A DNA stretch of 10,570 nt from Methanobrevibacter sp. (GTDB lineage: Archaea > Methanobacteriota > Methanobacteria > Methanobacteriales > Methanobacteriaceae): positions 1-10,570 of the forward strand of contig JAITOM010000066.1 of assembly GCA_031289975.1 (NCBI GenBank), written 5' to 3'. Within the stretch, counting starts at the first letter, position 1. Every line of letters begins with the position of its first letter. The translations under genes were made by a program, and so were the position numbers. Below, one piece after another: positions 1 through 6,953 of this stretch. A model generated the notes under the pieces. That model ran no database searches and was not told the origin of the DNA. It saw only the letters and a list, made by a program, of their open reading frames with translations.

Positions 1-108
1 AAGGATTCTGGATCTTTACTCCGTCGAATAGCATCTACTGTGAAAAATTACGAGCCAAATATTAGAACTTTAAGAAATAGGCACAAATACGAAAATTATC
101 CATGCTAA
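1..108 (+). pseudogene. C-terminal end of a probable insertion-sequence transposase (cut by the window edge)
   Basis: Reading from base 1 gives 35 uninterrupted codons and then TAA at 106-108. The peptide is basic (it contains LLRRIASTVKNYEP and LRNRHKYENYPC), and the GC content is a little higher than in the neighbouring genes. The stop codon lies inside a sequence (100-119, CCATGCTAATTTACAGTGCC) that is nearly identical, inverted, to the left end of the MITE at 8292-8427. A basic protein whose stop falls inside a terminal repeat is typical of a transposase reaching the right end of its insertion sequence. I do not recognise the transposase family from these few residues. The start lies outside the window, so whether the gene is intact is unknown. 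Confidence 0.55.
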
Positions 109-119
109 TTTACAGTGCC
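76..119 (+). mobile_element. Right terminal repeat of an insertion sequence (GGCACTGT family)
   Basis: The sequence GAAAATTATCC followed by ATGCTAATTTACAGTGCC (ending at 119) matches the reverse complement of 8292-8321 apart from small gaps. It defines the outer right end of the element, whose left part lies before the window. The outermost bases GGCACTGT resemble the ends of IS6-family elements, but the inner bases differ and I would not assign a family. Bases 120-127 (CTTTTTAA) would be one copy of an 8-bp target duplication if this element behaves like the MITE at 8292-8427. The other copy is not visible. Confidence 0.6.
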
Positions 120-512
120 CTTTTTAATGAATCTGAAATTATTAAAAATGAGAATCATGAACTTAAAAAAGAGATGAAAACTCTTAATATTCAGCTTGAT
201 GAGATTAAATCTGAATTTTCTGATTTTAAAAATAGATTTTCTAATATTCATAATAAAGACATTTTAGAGATTTTTTCATTATATCGACTTTGGGAAGATT
301 CTTTTAGTGAAGTTTTAGACCATGAAAATCATGTGATTTTAGCTACAAATAAATTTAAACCAGACAATGTAATCATTGGTCAAGGTTTGATTGGTGCTAC
401 ATCTAAGAACCATGCTGTTGAATGGTTAAAGATTGTTAGAACATCGCTTATTTTTATTAAACATAGTCCTAATTTATCCGATGATTTTAATAATGATAAA
501 TCTACATTTTAG
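102..512 (+). CDS. Hypothetical coiled-coil protein, probably 5'-truncated by the adjacent insertion sequence
   Basis: The frame is 136 codons and I recognise no family. Residues about 10-45 are rich in E, K, L and I with heptad-like spacing (ELKKEMKTLNIQLDEIKSEF), suggesting a coiled coil. The rest looks globular, with FKPDNVIIGQGLIGATS near residues 86-102 and an acidic, low-complexity end. No signal peptide or membrane segment is seen. The first ATG lies inside the terminal repeat of the insertion sequence, so residues 1-6 are encoded by the mobile element and there is no Shine-Dalgarno before it. The next in-frame ATG is at 177, also without a good ribosome site. The simplest reading is that the insertion removed the original 5' end and left a 3' remnant that may not be expressed. 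A short genuine gene starting at 177 is the alternative. Confidence 0.45.
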   Translation: MLIYSALFNESEIIKNENHELKKEMKTLNIQLDEIKSEFSDFKNRFSNIHNKDILEIFSLYRLWEDSFSEVLDHENHVILATNKFKPDNVIIGQGLIGATSKNHAVEWLKIVRTSLIFIKHSPNLSDDFNNDKSTF

Positions 513-559
513 AAAACCAATTAAATGAAGTTAAAAGACAAAATGTTTTACTCTTTTAA

Positions 560-606
560 TTTATAATGCAATTAATTTAATTAGGTAGCGATAATTCAAG
601 GAGAGG
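560..606 (+). promoter_or_regulatory. Putative purF promoter and ribosome binding site
   Basis: A TATA-like box TTTATAAT lies at 560-567, which would place transcription start near 585-592 and give a short leader. A strong Shine-Dalgarno, AAGGAGAGG (598-606), lies 8 bases before the TTG at 615 and decides that unusual start codon. Confidence 0.5.
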
Positions 607-614
607 AATATACA

Positions 615-1988
615 TTGAAGGATAAATGTGGTATTGTAGGAATACATTCTAATTTAGATAAAAATGTTTCATCTTTTGTTTATTATGGGCTCTATGCTTT
701 ACAACACAGAGGTCAGGAATCTGCAGGAATAGCTACATTTGATGGTAGTAAAATGCATTATCATAGGGGTATGGGTTTATTAACTGATGCTTTTAAAGAT
801 TTTGATTTCAATTTTTTACATGGTAATAAAGCTATTGGTCATGTACGATATTCAACTACAGGAGATTCTAAATTAGAGAACTCTCAACCTTTTTTAACAA
901 GTTTAAATGACCAACATATAGCTATTGCACATAATGGAGATATTATTAACTCCTCTTTTTTAAGAGATGAGTTGATTGAGGAAGGTTATGAATTTACTTC
1001 AAATACAGATTCTGAAGTATTATTCTATTTAATTAAAAAGGAGTATGAAAAAACCAACAATTTTATTTTAACAATTGAAAGACTTGTTGAAAAAATTATA
1101 GGATCATATTCTATTGTTATTTTAATTGATGATAAACTTTATGCTGTAAGAGATCCTGCTGGAATGAAACCACTATCCATTGCTAAGGATGGTGAGGATT
1201 ATATGATTGCATCTGAAACTGTTGCTTTTGATGTAGTTGGTGCTAAGTATATTAGGGATGTTGAGGCTGGAGAGATTATCCACTTTAAAGACAATGAAAT
1301 TAAATCCCATAAAGTTAAAATAGCTAACTCTATTAAAAAGGCACATTGTGTTTTTGAATATGTTTATTTTGCAAGACCTGATAGTGTTATGAATGGGCAA
1401 GATGTTTATAAATCAAGATTAAACATAGGAGAATATTTATATAAAGGATATAAAATTGATGCTGATATTGTGGTTCCTGTTCCAGATTCTTCAATTCCAG
1501 TAGCTATTGGATATTCAAGAGCTTCAAAAATTCCTTATGCTGAGGGTTTAATTAAAAATAGGTATGTTGGAAGAACATTCATCATGCCTACTCAAGGAGA
1601 AAGGTTATTAGCAATTAAATTAAAAATAAATCCTATTAAATCTGAAATTGAAGGCAAAAAAATTATTTTAATTGATGACAGTATTGTAAGAGGAACAACC
1701 TCTCAATCAATAGTTAAAATTTTAAGAGAAGCTGGTGCAAAAGAAATTCACATGTTAATTGGTTGTCCACCCATTATTGCTCCTTGTTACTATGGCATTT
1801 CAATGGCTTCAAAAAAGGAGCTAATAGCTGCTAATAATACTATCAATCAAATCAAAGAGAAGTTAGGTGTTGAAACATTAGGATATTTAAGTATAGATTC
1901 TCTTGTTGATTCTGTTGGGATTCATTTTAATGACTTATGTTTAGCTTGTATTAATGAGGATTATCCAACAAACATTCCTCAAAAATAA
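615..1988 (+). CDS. purF: Amidophosphoribosyltransferase (glutamine PRPP amidotransferase)
   Basis: It catalyses the first committed step of purine synthesis: PRPP plus glutamine gives 5-phosphoribosylamine. The 457 residues match the usual family length. The N-terminal Ntn-type glutaminase domain (about 5-235) starts with the nucleophile Cys5 in CGIVGI and includes HRGQESAG (31-38), GHVRYSTTG (75-83) and HNGDI (106-110). The C-terminal phosphoribosyltransferase domain has the PRPP loop IILIDDSIVRGTT (350-362). Cysteines 245, 391, 442 and 445 are placed like the four ligands of the [4Fe-4S] cluster in Bacillus subtilis PurF, so this is the Fe-S, propeptide-bearing class. The TTG start is supported by the strong ribosome site; there is no Met between it and Cys5, so a very short leader (MKDK) must be removed to free the cysteine. 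It has its own promoter and is convergent with the next gene, with only 21 bp between stops. Confidence 0.97.
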   Translation: MKDKCGIVGIHSNLDKNVSSFVYYGLYALQHRGQESAGIATFDGSKMHYHRGMGLLTDAFKDFDFNFLHGNKAIGHVRYSTTGDSKLENSQPFLTSLNDQHIAIAHNGDIINSSFLRDELIEEGYEFTSNTDSEVLFYLIKKEYEKTNNFILTIERLVEKIIGSYSIVILIDDKLYAVRDPAGMKPLSIAKDGEDYMIASETVAFDVVGAKYIRDVEAGEIIHFKDNEIKSHKVKIANSIKKAHCVFEYVYFARPDSVMNGQDVYKSRLNIGEYLYKGYKIDADIVVPVPDSSIPVAIGYSRASKIPYAEGLIKNRYVGRTFIMPTQGERLLAIKLKINPIKSEIEGKKIILIDDSIVRGTTSQSIVKILREAGAKEIHMLIGCPPIIAPCYYGISMASKKELIAANNTINQIKEKLGVETLGYLSIDSLVDSVGIHFNDLCLACINEDYPTNIPQK

Positions 1989-2009
1989 CTTACTGTTAGC
2001 TATTTCAAA

Positions 2010-2783
2010 TTATTCCTGTATTTCTACTTTAGTATTAGGATCAAATGGATTGGTACGAATAGCTAAAGAATACATATATGGAAAATGATTTTTTAAATAA
2101 TATAAATGATTTAACCACTCATATATTAAACTAAAGTAAACTCTATCTATATCACCGATTAAATGTTGTAAATCAATATCAGATATATTTTTATTAATAT
2201 CTCTTTTTTCTAATTCTTCATCAAGATGAAAAATACCTAAAAGTATGGTTGATAAACTCTCCTTTTCTAATAAAACGGGGTTTTCAATCATGAGAAGTAA
2301 AAAAGATCTTTTACCAATTAAAAACTCACGCAAATCCATTAAGAAAATAGATTTTTCTTCATCTGCAATCCTCAACTTGAAAGAATAATCACTCCTTTTA
2401 AGATTTTTCATGAACTTATGAAGTTCTTTAATTTCAAAATACTCAAGATCATTAACAAGTTTAAGAAGTTCATCTCGCTCCTGATTAATCTCAGAAAAAT
2501 TTGCAAGTAAATGATTTCCAATTTCTGAGAAGAATATATTCATTAACATCTCAAGCTTATCTATTACAGCTTCCTTTTCTTTACGATCAATAACACTTTC
2601 AATCACTAAAACAACAATTAAAATATCAATTGGGATAAATGCTAAATCAATAACCATGTAAAATAATACATGTTCAGGGTCATTAAATTGTGTAAAAGCT
2701 ATTGAATAAAATATAACAGATATAATAATCAATATAATAGATAATTGTATTTTCCAACTTTTTAATTTCATATTAAAATCCAT
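2010..2783 (-). CDS. Conserved hypothetical membrane protein with two N-terminal transmembrane helices
   Basis: The 257-residue protein has hydrophobic helices at about 12-31 and 38-62, joined by a short loop containing FNDPEHVLFY. A long charged, mostly helical region (about 66-257) follows and is probably cytoplasmic. The sequence DLAFIPIDILIVVLVIESV in helix 2 and the tail NPFDPN recall a hypothetical family I associate with methanogens, but I know no function and see no catalytic motif. The first ATG (2783) and a second at 2771 are both possible starts; neither has a clear Shine-Dalgarno. A good TATA box lies about 45 bases upstream, so it need not be co-transcribed with ubiX, which ends 84 bp before it on the same strand. 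It could be a signalling or scaffold protein with a helical cytoplasmic domain, but that is only a guess from shape. Confidence 0.8.
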   Translation of the reverse strand: MDFNMKLKSWKIQLSIILIIISVIFYSIAFTQFNDPEHVLFYMVIDLAFIPIDILIVVLVIESVIDRKEKEAVIDKLEMLMNIFFSEIGNHLLANFSEINQERDELLKLVNDLEYFEIKELHKFMKNLKRSDYSFKLRIADEEKSIFLMDLREFLIGKRSFLLLMIENPVLLEKESLSTILLGIFHLDEELEKRDINKNISDIDLQHLIGDIDRVYFSLIYEWLNHLYYLKNHFPYMYSLAIRTNPFDPNTKVEIQE

Positions 2784-2822
2784 TCATTTTATTAAATAAT
2801 TAATTTATAAAACTATGCTTTC

Positions 2823-2836
2823 TATTATATATAAAT
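2823..2836 (-). promoter_or_regulatory. Putative TATA box for the membrane protein gene
   Basis: The minus strand reads ATTTATATATAATA here, 40-53 bases before the ATG at 2783 and inside the 84-bp gap after ubiX. This position fits an archaeal promoter with a leader of about 15-25 bases. Confidence 0.4.
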
Positions 2837-2866
2837 CTTTATTTGAGATAAAATAATTATTTCTTA

Positions 2867-3418
2867 CTATACTTTCCATGATTTTAATTGCTTATTTTCT
2901 ATTTTTAAAATATTTAATATTTTACCCACAATAAAGTCTATTATATCATTAATATCCCTTGGATTATTATAAAAACCAGGCATTGCAGGCAATATTATTC
3001 CACCTTCTTCACTAATTTTTAACATATTCTTAATATGTGCAGTTCTAAGAGGAGTTTCTCGTGGCACAATGACTAAGGTTCTTTTTTCTTTCAATGTAAC
3101 ATCCGCAACTCTTGTAATCGTATTATTCCCATAACCATTTGCAATGGCTGATAATGTTTTCATAGAGCAAGGAACAATAATTAAAGAGTCAAATTTAAAT
3201 GATCCACTGTTTATAGAACTTGTTAAATCATCTGACTCATAGTATCTGTATGATAATTTCTTAATATCCTCTAATTTTTCATTTAATTCATATTTTATTA
3301 TTGTTTCTGCAGTTTTACTTATTAAAAGTCCTGTTTTAATATTCATTTCTTTAAACACTTTTAATAGTCTAACACCATAAGAAACTCCACTTGCTCCAGT
3401 AATAGCTATTATTATCAT
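2867..3418 (-). CDS. ubiX: UbiX-type flavin prenyltransferase
   Basis: The enzyme joins a dimethylallyl group to FMN, making prenylated FMN, the cofactor of UbiD-family decarboxylases. The 183 residues are the normal length for this soluble flavoprotein. It has the N-terminal Rossmann motif TGASGVSYG (7-15), the VPCSMKTLSAIANG segment (82-95), NNTITRVADVTLKEKR (98-113), the active-site VPRETPL (118-124), and MPGFYNNP (146-153). In archaea a UbiD-type enzyme, anhydromevalonate phosphate decarboxylase, needs this cofactor in the modified mevalonate pathway, so a role in isoprenoid lipid synthesis is a reasonable inference. No ubiD homologue is in the window. The ATG at 3418 starts directly with the beta-strand before GASG, so nothing is missing. 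An inverted-repeat element ends only 25 bp upstream and must overlap or replace the promoter. Confidence 0.93.
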   Translation of the reverse strand: MIIIAITGASGVSYGVRLLKVFKEMNIKTGLLISKTAETIIKYELNEKLEDIKKLSYRYYESDDLTSSINSGSFKFDSLIIVPCSMKTLSAIANGYGNNTITRVADVTLKEKRTLVIVPRETPLRTAHIKNMLKISEEGGIILPAMPGFYNNPRDINDIIDFIVGKILNILKIENKQLKSWKV

Positions 3419-3443
3419 AATATCTCATTTTTACCATAATATC

Positions 3444-3663
3444 GAGAGTGTAAAGATCTTGGCTCCTGGCTAAAAAATGATTAATATCAATCCTGTTAAT
3501 TTTGATAATAATTCAATTTTATAAGCTTAATCAATGATTTCAATTTTTATTAATATTAATTTTTGACTGTATACTACATAATAAGTTAAAAGCTAAAATA
3601 AAGTATTATATGATGAATTTAATATTCCCAAAAAATTTCAGGAGCCAACTTCTTTACACTCTC
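3444..3663. mobile_element. 220-bp MITE-like element with 25-bp terminal inverted repeats
   Basis: The left end 3444-3468 (GAGAGTGTAAAGA, then TCTTGGCTCCTG) and the right end 3639-3663 are inverted copies matching at 23 of 25 positions. The intervening 170 bp are AT-rich with no ORF. This is the structure of a non-autonomous transposable element. I see no convincing target duplication: flanks are ATAATATC on the left and TAAATTAT on the right. The parent transposase is not in the window. The left end stops 25 bp before the ubiX start codon. Confidence 0.75.
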
Positions 3664-3720
3664 TAAATTATTCTTCCAATTTTTACTCAAATGTATGATA
3701 TAATTAAAAGTCTTTTTTTT

Positions 3721-3762
3721 ATCAAATGTATTAATCTTATAATCAAATGTATTAATCTTATA
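3721..3762. repeat. Perfect 21-bp tandem duplication
   Basis: Two identical 21-bp units (3721-3741 and 3742-3762), each starting ATCAAATGTATTAATC, lie head to tail. They directly abut the left AAGTTCTTAA end of the putative AT-rich element that follows. Confidence 0.85.
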
Positions 3763-4173
3763 AAGTTCTTAAAATTCTTTAAATCATCCATTTAACTTTC
3801 TACATCCTCAAAATTTTCATTTTCGATAACAAATCGTTGATTTTCTTAAGTTTTCAATTGTAAAAATCCATCTTCTTTTTAAAGTACCTTATTTTTTTAT
3901 CATTACTTTAAATGATAATATTTCTATATTTTTAAAAAAAATTATTATTCTAATTTTTATTTAAGTTATTATTATTTTAAATATAAAAATTATTATTTTA
4001 ATTGATAAAAGTTTATTATTTAAAAAATTAAAAGATAATATTAATATATTATATCTAATTATATATTTTAGTATTGAATAAAATATTAATATAAATAATT
4101 TAAATAAATATATTTTAATAATATTTATTTTTAAAAAAAATTATTTATTAAGAACTTTATCAAAACTACTATA
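3763..4173. repeat. Putative AT-rich repeat element, AAGTTCTTAA family, diverged copy
   Basis: The right end AAGAACTTTATCAAAACTAC followed by TATA (ending at 4173) matches the right end of the copy at 6954-7289. AAAGTTCTTAA at 3763-3773 may be the opposite end. The interior is nearly pure A+T with homopolymer runs, so homology inside is hard to judge by eye. A fragment of a different element family (3847-3888) lies within it, so this copy is either composite or bounded differently from what I propose. No ORF is present. Confidence 0.4.
3847..3888 (-). repeat. Solo terminal end of the GGCACTGT element family
   Basis: Read on the minus strand from 3888, the sequence begins GGTACTTTAAAAAGAAGATG and continues GATTTTTACAATTGAAAAC. 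This closely matches the left end of the MITE at 8292, which begins GGCACTGTAAAATTAGCATG and continues GATTTTCACAATTGAAAAC. No opposite end is visible nearby, so this is a decayed or truncated copy. Confidence 0.6.
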
Positions 4174-4185
4174 AATAAAACTAAT

Positions 4186-4227
4186 TATTAAATAGTCAAT
4201 TATAAGTATTAAATAGTCAATTATAAG
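4186..4227. repeat. Perfect 21-bp tandem duplication
   Basis: Two identical units, 4186-4206 and 4207-4227, each starting TATTAAATAGTCAATT, lie 12 bp beyond the right end of the AT-rich element ending at 4173. The unit differs in sequence from the 21-bp duplication at 3721-3762. The rest of 4228-4340 is AT-rich, with a second short direct repeat (ATTCTTTAAATT near 4258 and 4280) and no gene. Confidence 0.85.
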
Positions 4228-4343
4228 ATGATTATAATAATTTTTAAAAAAATGTTTATTCTTTAAATTTAATTAAAAATTCTTTAAATTGAAATTATAA
4301 AATATTAGTTTAATGATGATAATTGTTTGAATCTTATTTTAAG

Positions 4344-4399
4344 TTTATATCTTATTATATAACAAATATCAATTAATGACGAATATCAAAAATTTAGGT
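4344..4399 (+). promoter_or_regulatory. Putative promoter and ribosome site of the site-2 protease gene
   Basis: TATA-like boxes TTTATATC (4344-4351) and ATTATATA (4354-4361) lie 45-60 bases before the ATG at 4406. A weak Shine-Dalgarno, AGGT (4396-4399), is spaced 6 bases from the ATG. Confidence 0.35.
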
Positions 4400-4405
4400 T
4401 AAAAA

Positions 4406-5563
4406 ATGAATGGAATATGGTATTATATTATTGCTTTTATAGTGATTTGGATTATAGCACTCACATTTAAGAAACCTCTAACTAAAGTTGGAGTGGAAAT
4501 AAATCCTCCAATTTTAATGTGGAAAACTATACGATTTAGAACATTGATAGATAAAATAGCTAATAAATCACCAAGATTTTGGAAAGTGTATATGAATATT
4601 GGGATTGTTGTATCATTTATAGCGATGATAGTGATAAGTTACATTCTTTTTAGTTCATTATCAACTATAAAAACATCCCCATCATTATCTTTAATAATAC
4701 CTGGAGTTGAAGTTCCTGGTTCCCCTATAACAGTTCCATTAGGTTATGGATTAATTGCTTTAGCAACAGTTTTAATTGTTCATGAATTTTCTCATGGAAT
4801 TTTAGCTCGAGTAGAAAAAATTTCAATTAAATCAATTGGATTAATGCTTCTTACAATATTGCCTGGAGCATTTGTAGAACCCGATGAAGAAGAACTCAAA
4901 AAAACATCTAAATTAGGGCGTATGAGAATATATGCTGCTGGTTCAGTAGCAAATATGAGTTTAGCCCTTGTTTCGCTTATAATTGTTTTGTTAATAAGTA
5001 ATTTAATTTTTCCATTTACATTTCATGAAAATGGGATGGAAATTAAAACTGTTATTCCAAATACTCCTGCAGATCATATTTTAGAAGATGGAATGATTGT
5101 TACTTCTCTTAATGGACAGGATATTACAAGCACTAAAAGTTATAATAATGCTTTTTTGCAATTAAAACCAAACCAAAATATATCGATTAGTACAAATAAA
5201 GGAGATCGTTATCTAACAACTTCAGAAAATCCTCAGGATGCATCAAAAGGGTTTGTAGGAATATCTGCAACACCAAATTTTGAAGTTAAAAAAGAAGTTT
5301 CAAATATCTTAGGTAACAGTATACCATGGATATTGTTTAACTTTTATGATCTTTTCACTTGGATATTCACACTTAATATTGGAATAGGTTTATTTAATTT
5401 ACTGCCTATTAGAATGTTGGATGGTGGAGCATTATTTAAAGACCTTTTAACTTTTAAACTTTCGCAAAAATTAGTTAATCATCTTCTAAATTTCACTACA
5501 CTTGTTTTTGTATCCATCATAGTTTTTAGTTTAGTTTATGGATTATTCAAAGGTCTTGTTTAG
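4406..5563 (+). CDS. Site-2 protease family intramembrane zinc metalloprotease (M50) with PDZ domain
   Basis: This is an intramembrane protease of the S2P/RseP class, which cuts transmembrane segments of substrate proteins such as membrane-anchored regulators. In the 385 residues I see an N-terminal helix (about 4-20), a helix at 62-83, and a helix at 111-135 carrying the zinc site HEFSH (126-130, catalytic Glu127). Next come LPGAFVEPDEEEL (152-164) and a helix at 174-204, then a PDZ-like domain at about 205-290 (VIPNTPADHILEDGMIVTSL). The final membrane part has NLLPIRMLDGG (331-341), with Asp339 as the third zinc ligand. All catalytic residues are present, so it should be active. The substrate is unknown: no anti-sigma-like partner is adjacent, and archaea lack that system. 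It stands alone between a repeat-rich gap and leuC, which has its own promoter 118 bp downstream. Confidence 0.93.
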   Translation: MNGIWYYIIAFIVIWIIALTFKKPLTKVGVEINPPILMWKTIRFRTLIDKIANKSPRFWKVYMNIGIVVSFIAMIVISYILFSSLSTIKTSPSLSLIIPGVEVPGSPITVPLGYGLIALATVLIVHEFSHGILARVEKISIKSIGLMLLTILPGAFVEPDEEELKKTSKLGRMRIYAAGSVANMSLALVSLIIVLLISNLIFPFTFHENGMEIKTVIPNTPADHILEDGMIVTSLNGQDITSTKSYNNAFLQLKPNQNISISTNKGDRYLTTSENPQDASKGFVGISATPNFEVKKEVSNILGNSIPWILFNFYDLFTWIFTLNIGIGLFNLLPIRMLDGGALFKDLLTFKLSQKLVNHLLNFTTLVFVSIIVFSLVYGLFKGLV

Positions 5564-5580
5564 TTAGAAACATACTATGA

Positions 5581-5618
5581 TATAGGACAGATAACTATCA
5601 ATCCTATAATTTATATTA
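5581..5618 (+). promoter_or_regulatory. leuC promoter with adjoining 7-bp inverted repeat (possible operator or terminator)
   Basis: TATAGGA (5581-5587) and TCCTATA (5602-5608) form a perfect inverted repeat around a 14-base spacer. A TATA-like box ATTTATATTA (5609-5618) follows directly. The position next to the TATA box suits a repressor site controlling leuC. It could instead be a weak stem ending the protease transcript, although no T-run follows. Confidence 0.4.
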
Positions 5619-5681
5619 AGTATGATGAATTTAGTTAAAAATTATTTAAGAAAATAGCTATTATAACAATGGAGAGAAAAC

Positions 5682-6929
5682 ATGCCTAAAACAATGTCCG
5701 AGAAAATATTTTCAAATTCTACTAATGATAATGTAGAGAGTGGAGATATAGTAGTCGCTAATGTGGATCTTGCTATGACTCATGATTTAACTGGTCCTCT
5801 TTCTATTAAATCATTTTATGAGATTGGTAAAAAAGTATGGGATCCAGATAGAATTGTAATTCCATTTGACCATCAAGTTCCTGCTGATTCATTAGAAGCT
5901 GCAGATAACCATATCCTTATGAGAAAATTTGTAAAAGAACAATCAATAAAGAACTTTTATGATGTAAATCAGGGTGTTTGTCATCAAATATTACCAGAAT
6001 TAGGGCATGTTGTGCCTGGAGAAATAATCGTTGGCACAGATTCTCATACCTGTACTCATGGGGCTTTAGGAGCATTTTCAACTGGTATTGGTTCAACGGA
6101 TATGGCTATGGTTTTTGCAACTGGTAAACTTTGGTTTAAAGTTCCTGAAACCATATATTTCAATGTAAACGGAGAATTAAAGAACAATGTTTATGGGAAA
6201 GATCTTATTTTAAATATAATTGGTAAAATTGGAGCCGATGGAGCAAGTTATAAAGCATGTGAATTTGGTGGTGAAACCATAAAAAATATGGGAATTTCAG
6301 ATAGGATGGTTCTTTGTAATATGGCGATTGAAATGGGTGGGAAAACAGGTCTTATAGAAACAGATGAGAAAACCTTAAATTACTTAAAAAATCGTGCTAA
6401 TAAGAAATTTAAAATATTTAAGACAGATTTAGATGCTCCTTCACTTGAAGAAATTCATGTTGATGTTAGTGAGTTAGAACCACAAATAGCATGTCCACAT
6501 AATGTAGACAATGTAAAACCTGTTAGTGAAGTTGATAGTGAAATAGATCAAGTATTTCTTGGTTCATGTACCAATGGAAGAATAGAAGATTTAAGAATAG
6601 CTGCTAAAATATTAAAAGGCGATAAAATTGCTAATGGAGTTAGAATGTTAGTTATTCCTGCTTCAAAAGAAGTTTACACTAAAGCCTTAGATGAAGGTCT
6701 TACGAAGATATTTGTTGATTCTGGTGCCTTAGTATGTAATCCTTGCTGCGGACCTTGTCTTGGAGGTCACATTGGATTAATTGGTCCTGGAGAAATAAGT
6801 CTTTCTACATCCAATAGAAACTTTAAAGGAAGACAAGGTAGTCCTGATGGTAAAGTTTATCTTTCTTCCCCTGCAGTAGCAGCTACATCAGCTATTAAAG
6901 GTAGGATTTCAATTCCTGATAAATATTAA
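5682..6929 (+). CDS. leuC: 3-isopropylmalate dehydratase (isomerase), large subunit
   Basis: Together with the LeuD subunit it interconverts 2- and 3-isopropylmalate in leucine synthesis, using a [4Fe-4S] cluster. The 415 residues are normal for the archaeal type. Visible aconitase-family motifs are FDHQVPADS (62-70), GTDSHTCTHGALGAF (118-132), LGSCTNGR (293-300), NPCCGPC (353-359) and TSNRNFKGRQGS (376-387). The expected cluster ligands are Cys296, Cys356 and Cys359. The paralogue AksD (homoaconitase, coenzyme B pathway) is the main alternative. Segments such as NHILMRKFVKEQ and GSTDMAMVFATGKLWFKVPE resemble methanogen LeuC more than AksD as I remember them, and leuB downstream agrees. GGAGAG (5671-5676), 5 bases before the ATG, supports the start. 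The small-subunit gene, normally adjacent, is displaced about 1.8 kb by inserted DNA. Confidence 0.9.
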   Translation: MPKTMSEKIFSNSTNDNVESGDIVVANVDLAMTHDLTGPLSIKSFYEIGKKVWDPDRIVIPFDHQVPADSLEAADNHILMRKFVKEQSIKNFYDVNQGVCHQILPELGHVVPGEIIVGTDSHTCTHGALGAFSTGIGSTDMAMVFATGKLWFKVPETIYFNVNGELKNNVYGKDLILNIIGKIGADGASYKACEFGGETIKNMGISDRMVLCNMAIEMGGKTGLIETDEKTLNYLKNRANKKFKIFKTDLDAPSLEEIHVDVSELEPQIACPHNVDNVKPVSEVDSEIDQVFLGSCTNGRIEDLRIAAKILKGDKIANGVRMLVIPASKEVYTKALDEGLTKIFVDSGALVCNPCCGPCLGGHIGLIGPGEISLSTSNRNFKGRQGSPDGKVYLSSPAVAATSAIKGRISIPDKY

Positions 6930-6953
6930 TCTAATTTACATGACCGATCATTT

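Noticed and set aside
1173..1400. Open frame of 75 codons on the minus strand
   Set aside because: It lies wholly inside purF, whose motifs are continuous across it. It has no ribosome site and no recognisable product.
3419..4405. Possible protein or RNA gene in the long gap before the site-2 protease
   Set aside because: All frames are broken by frequent stops; no tRNA-like fold or GC-rich island typical of structured RNA in AT-rich archaea was seen. Repeats explain most of it.
5682..6929. Assignment as homoaconitase large subunit (AksD)
   Set aside because: Motif wording and the LeuB-like dehydrogenase downstream favour LeuC, though the paralogue was not available for comparison.
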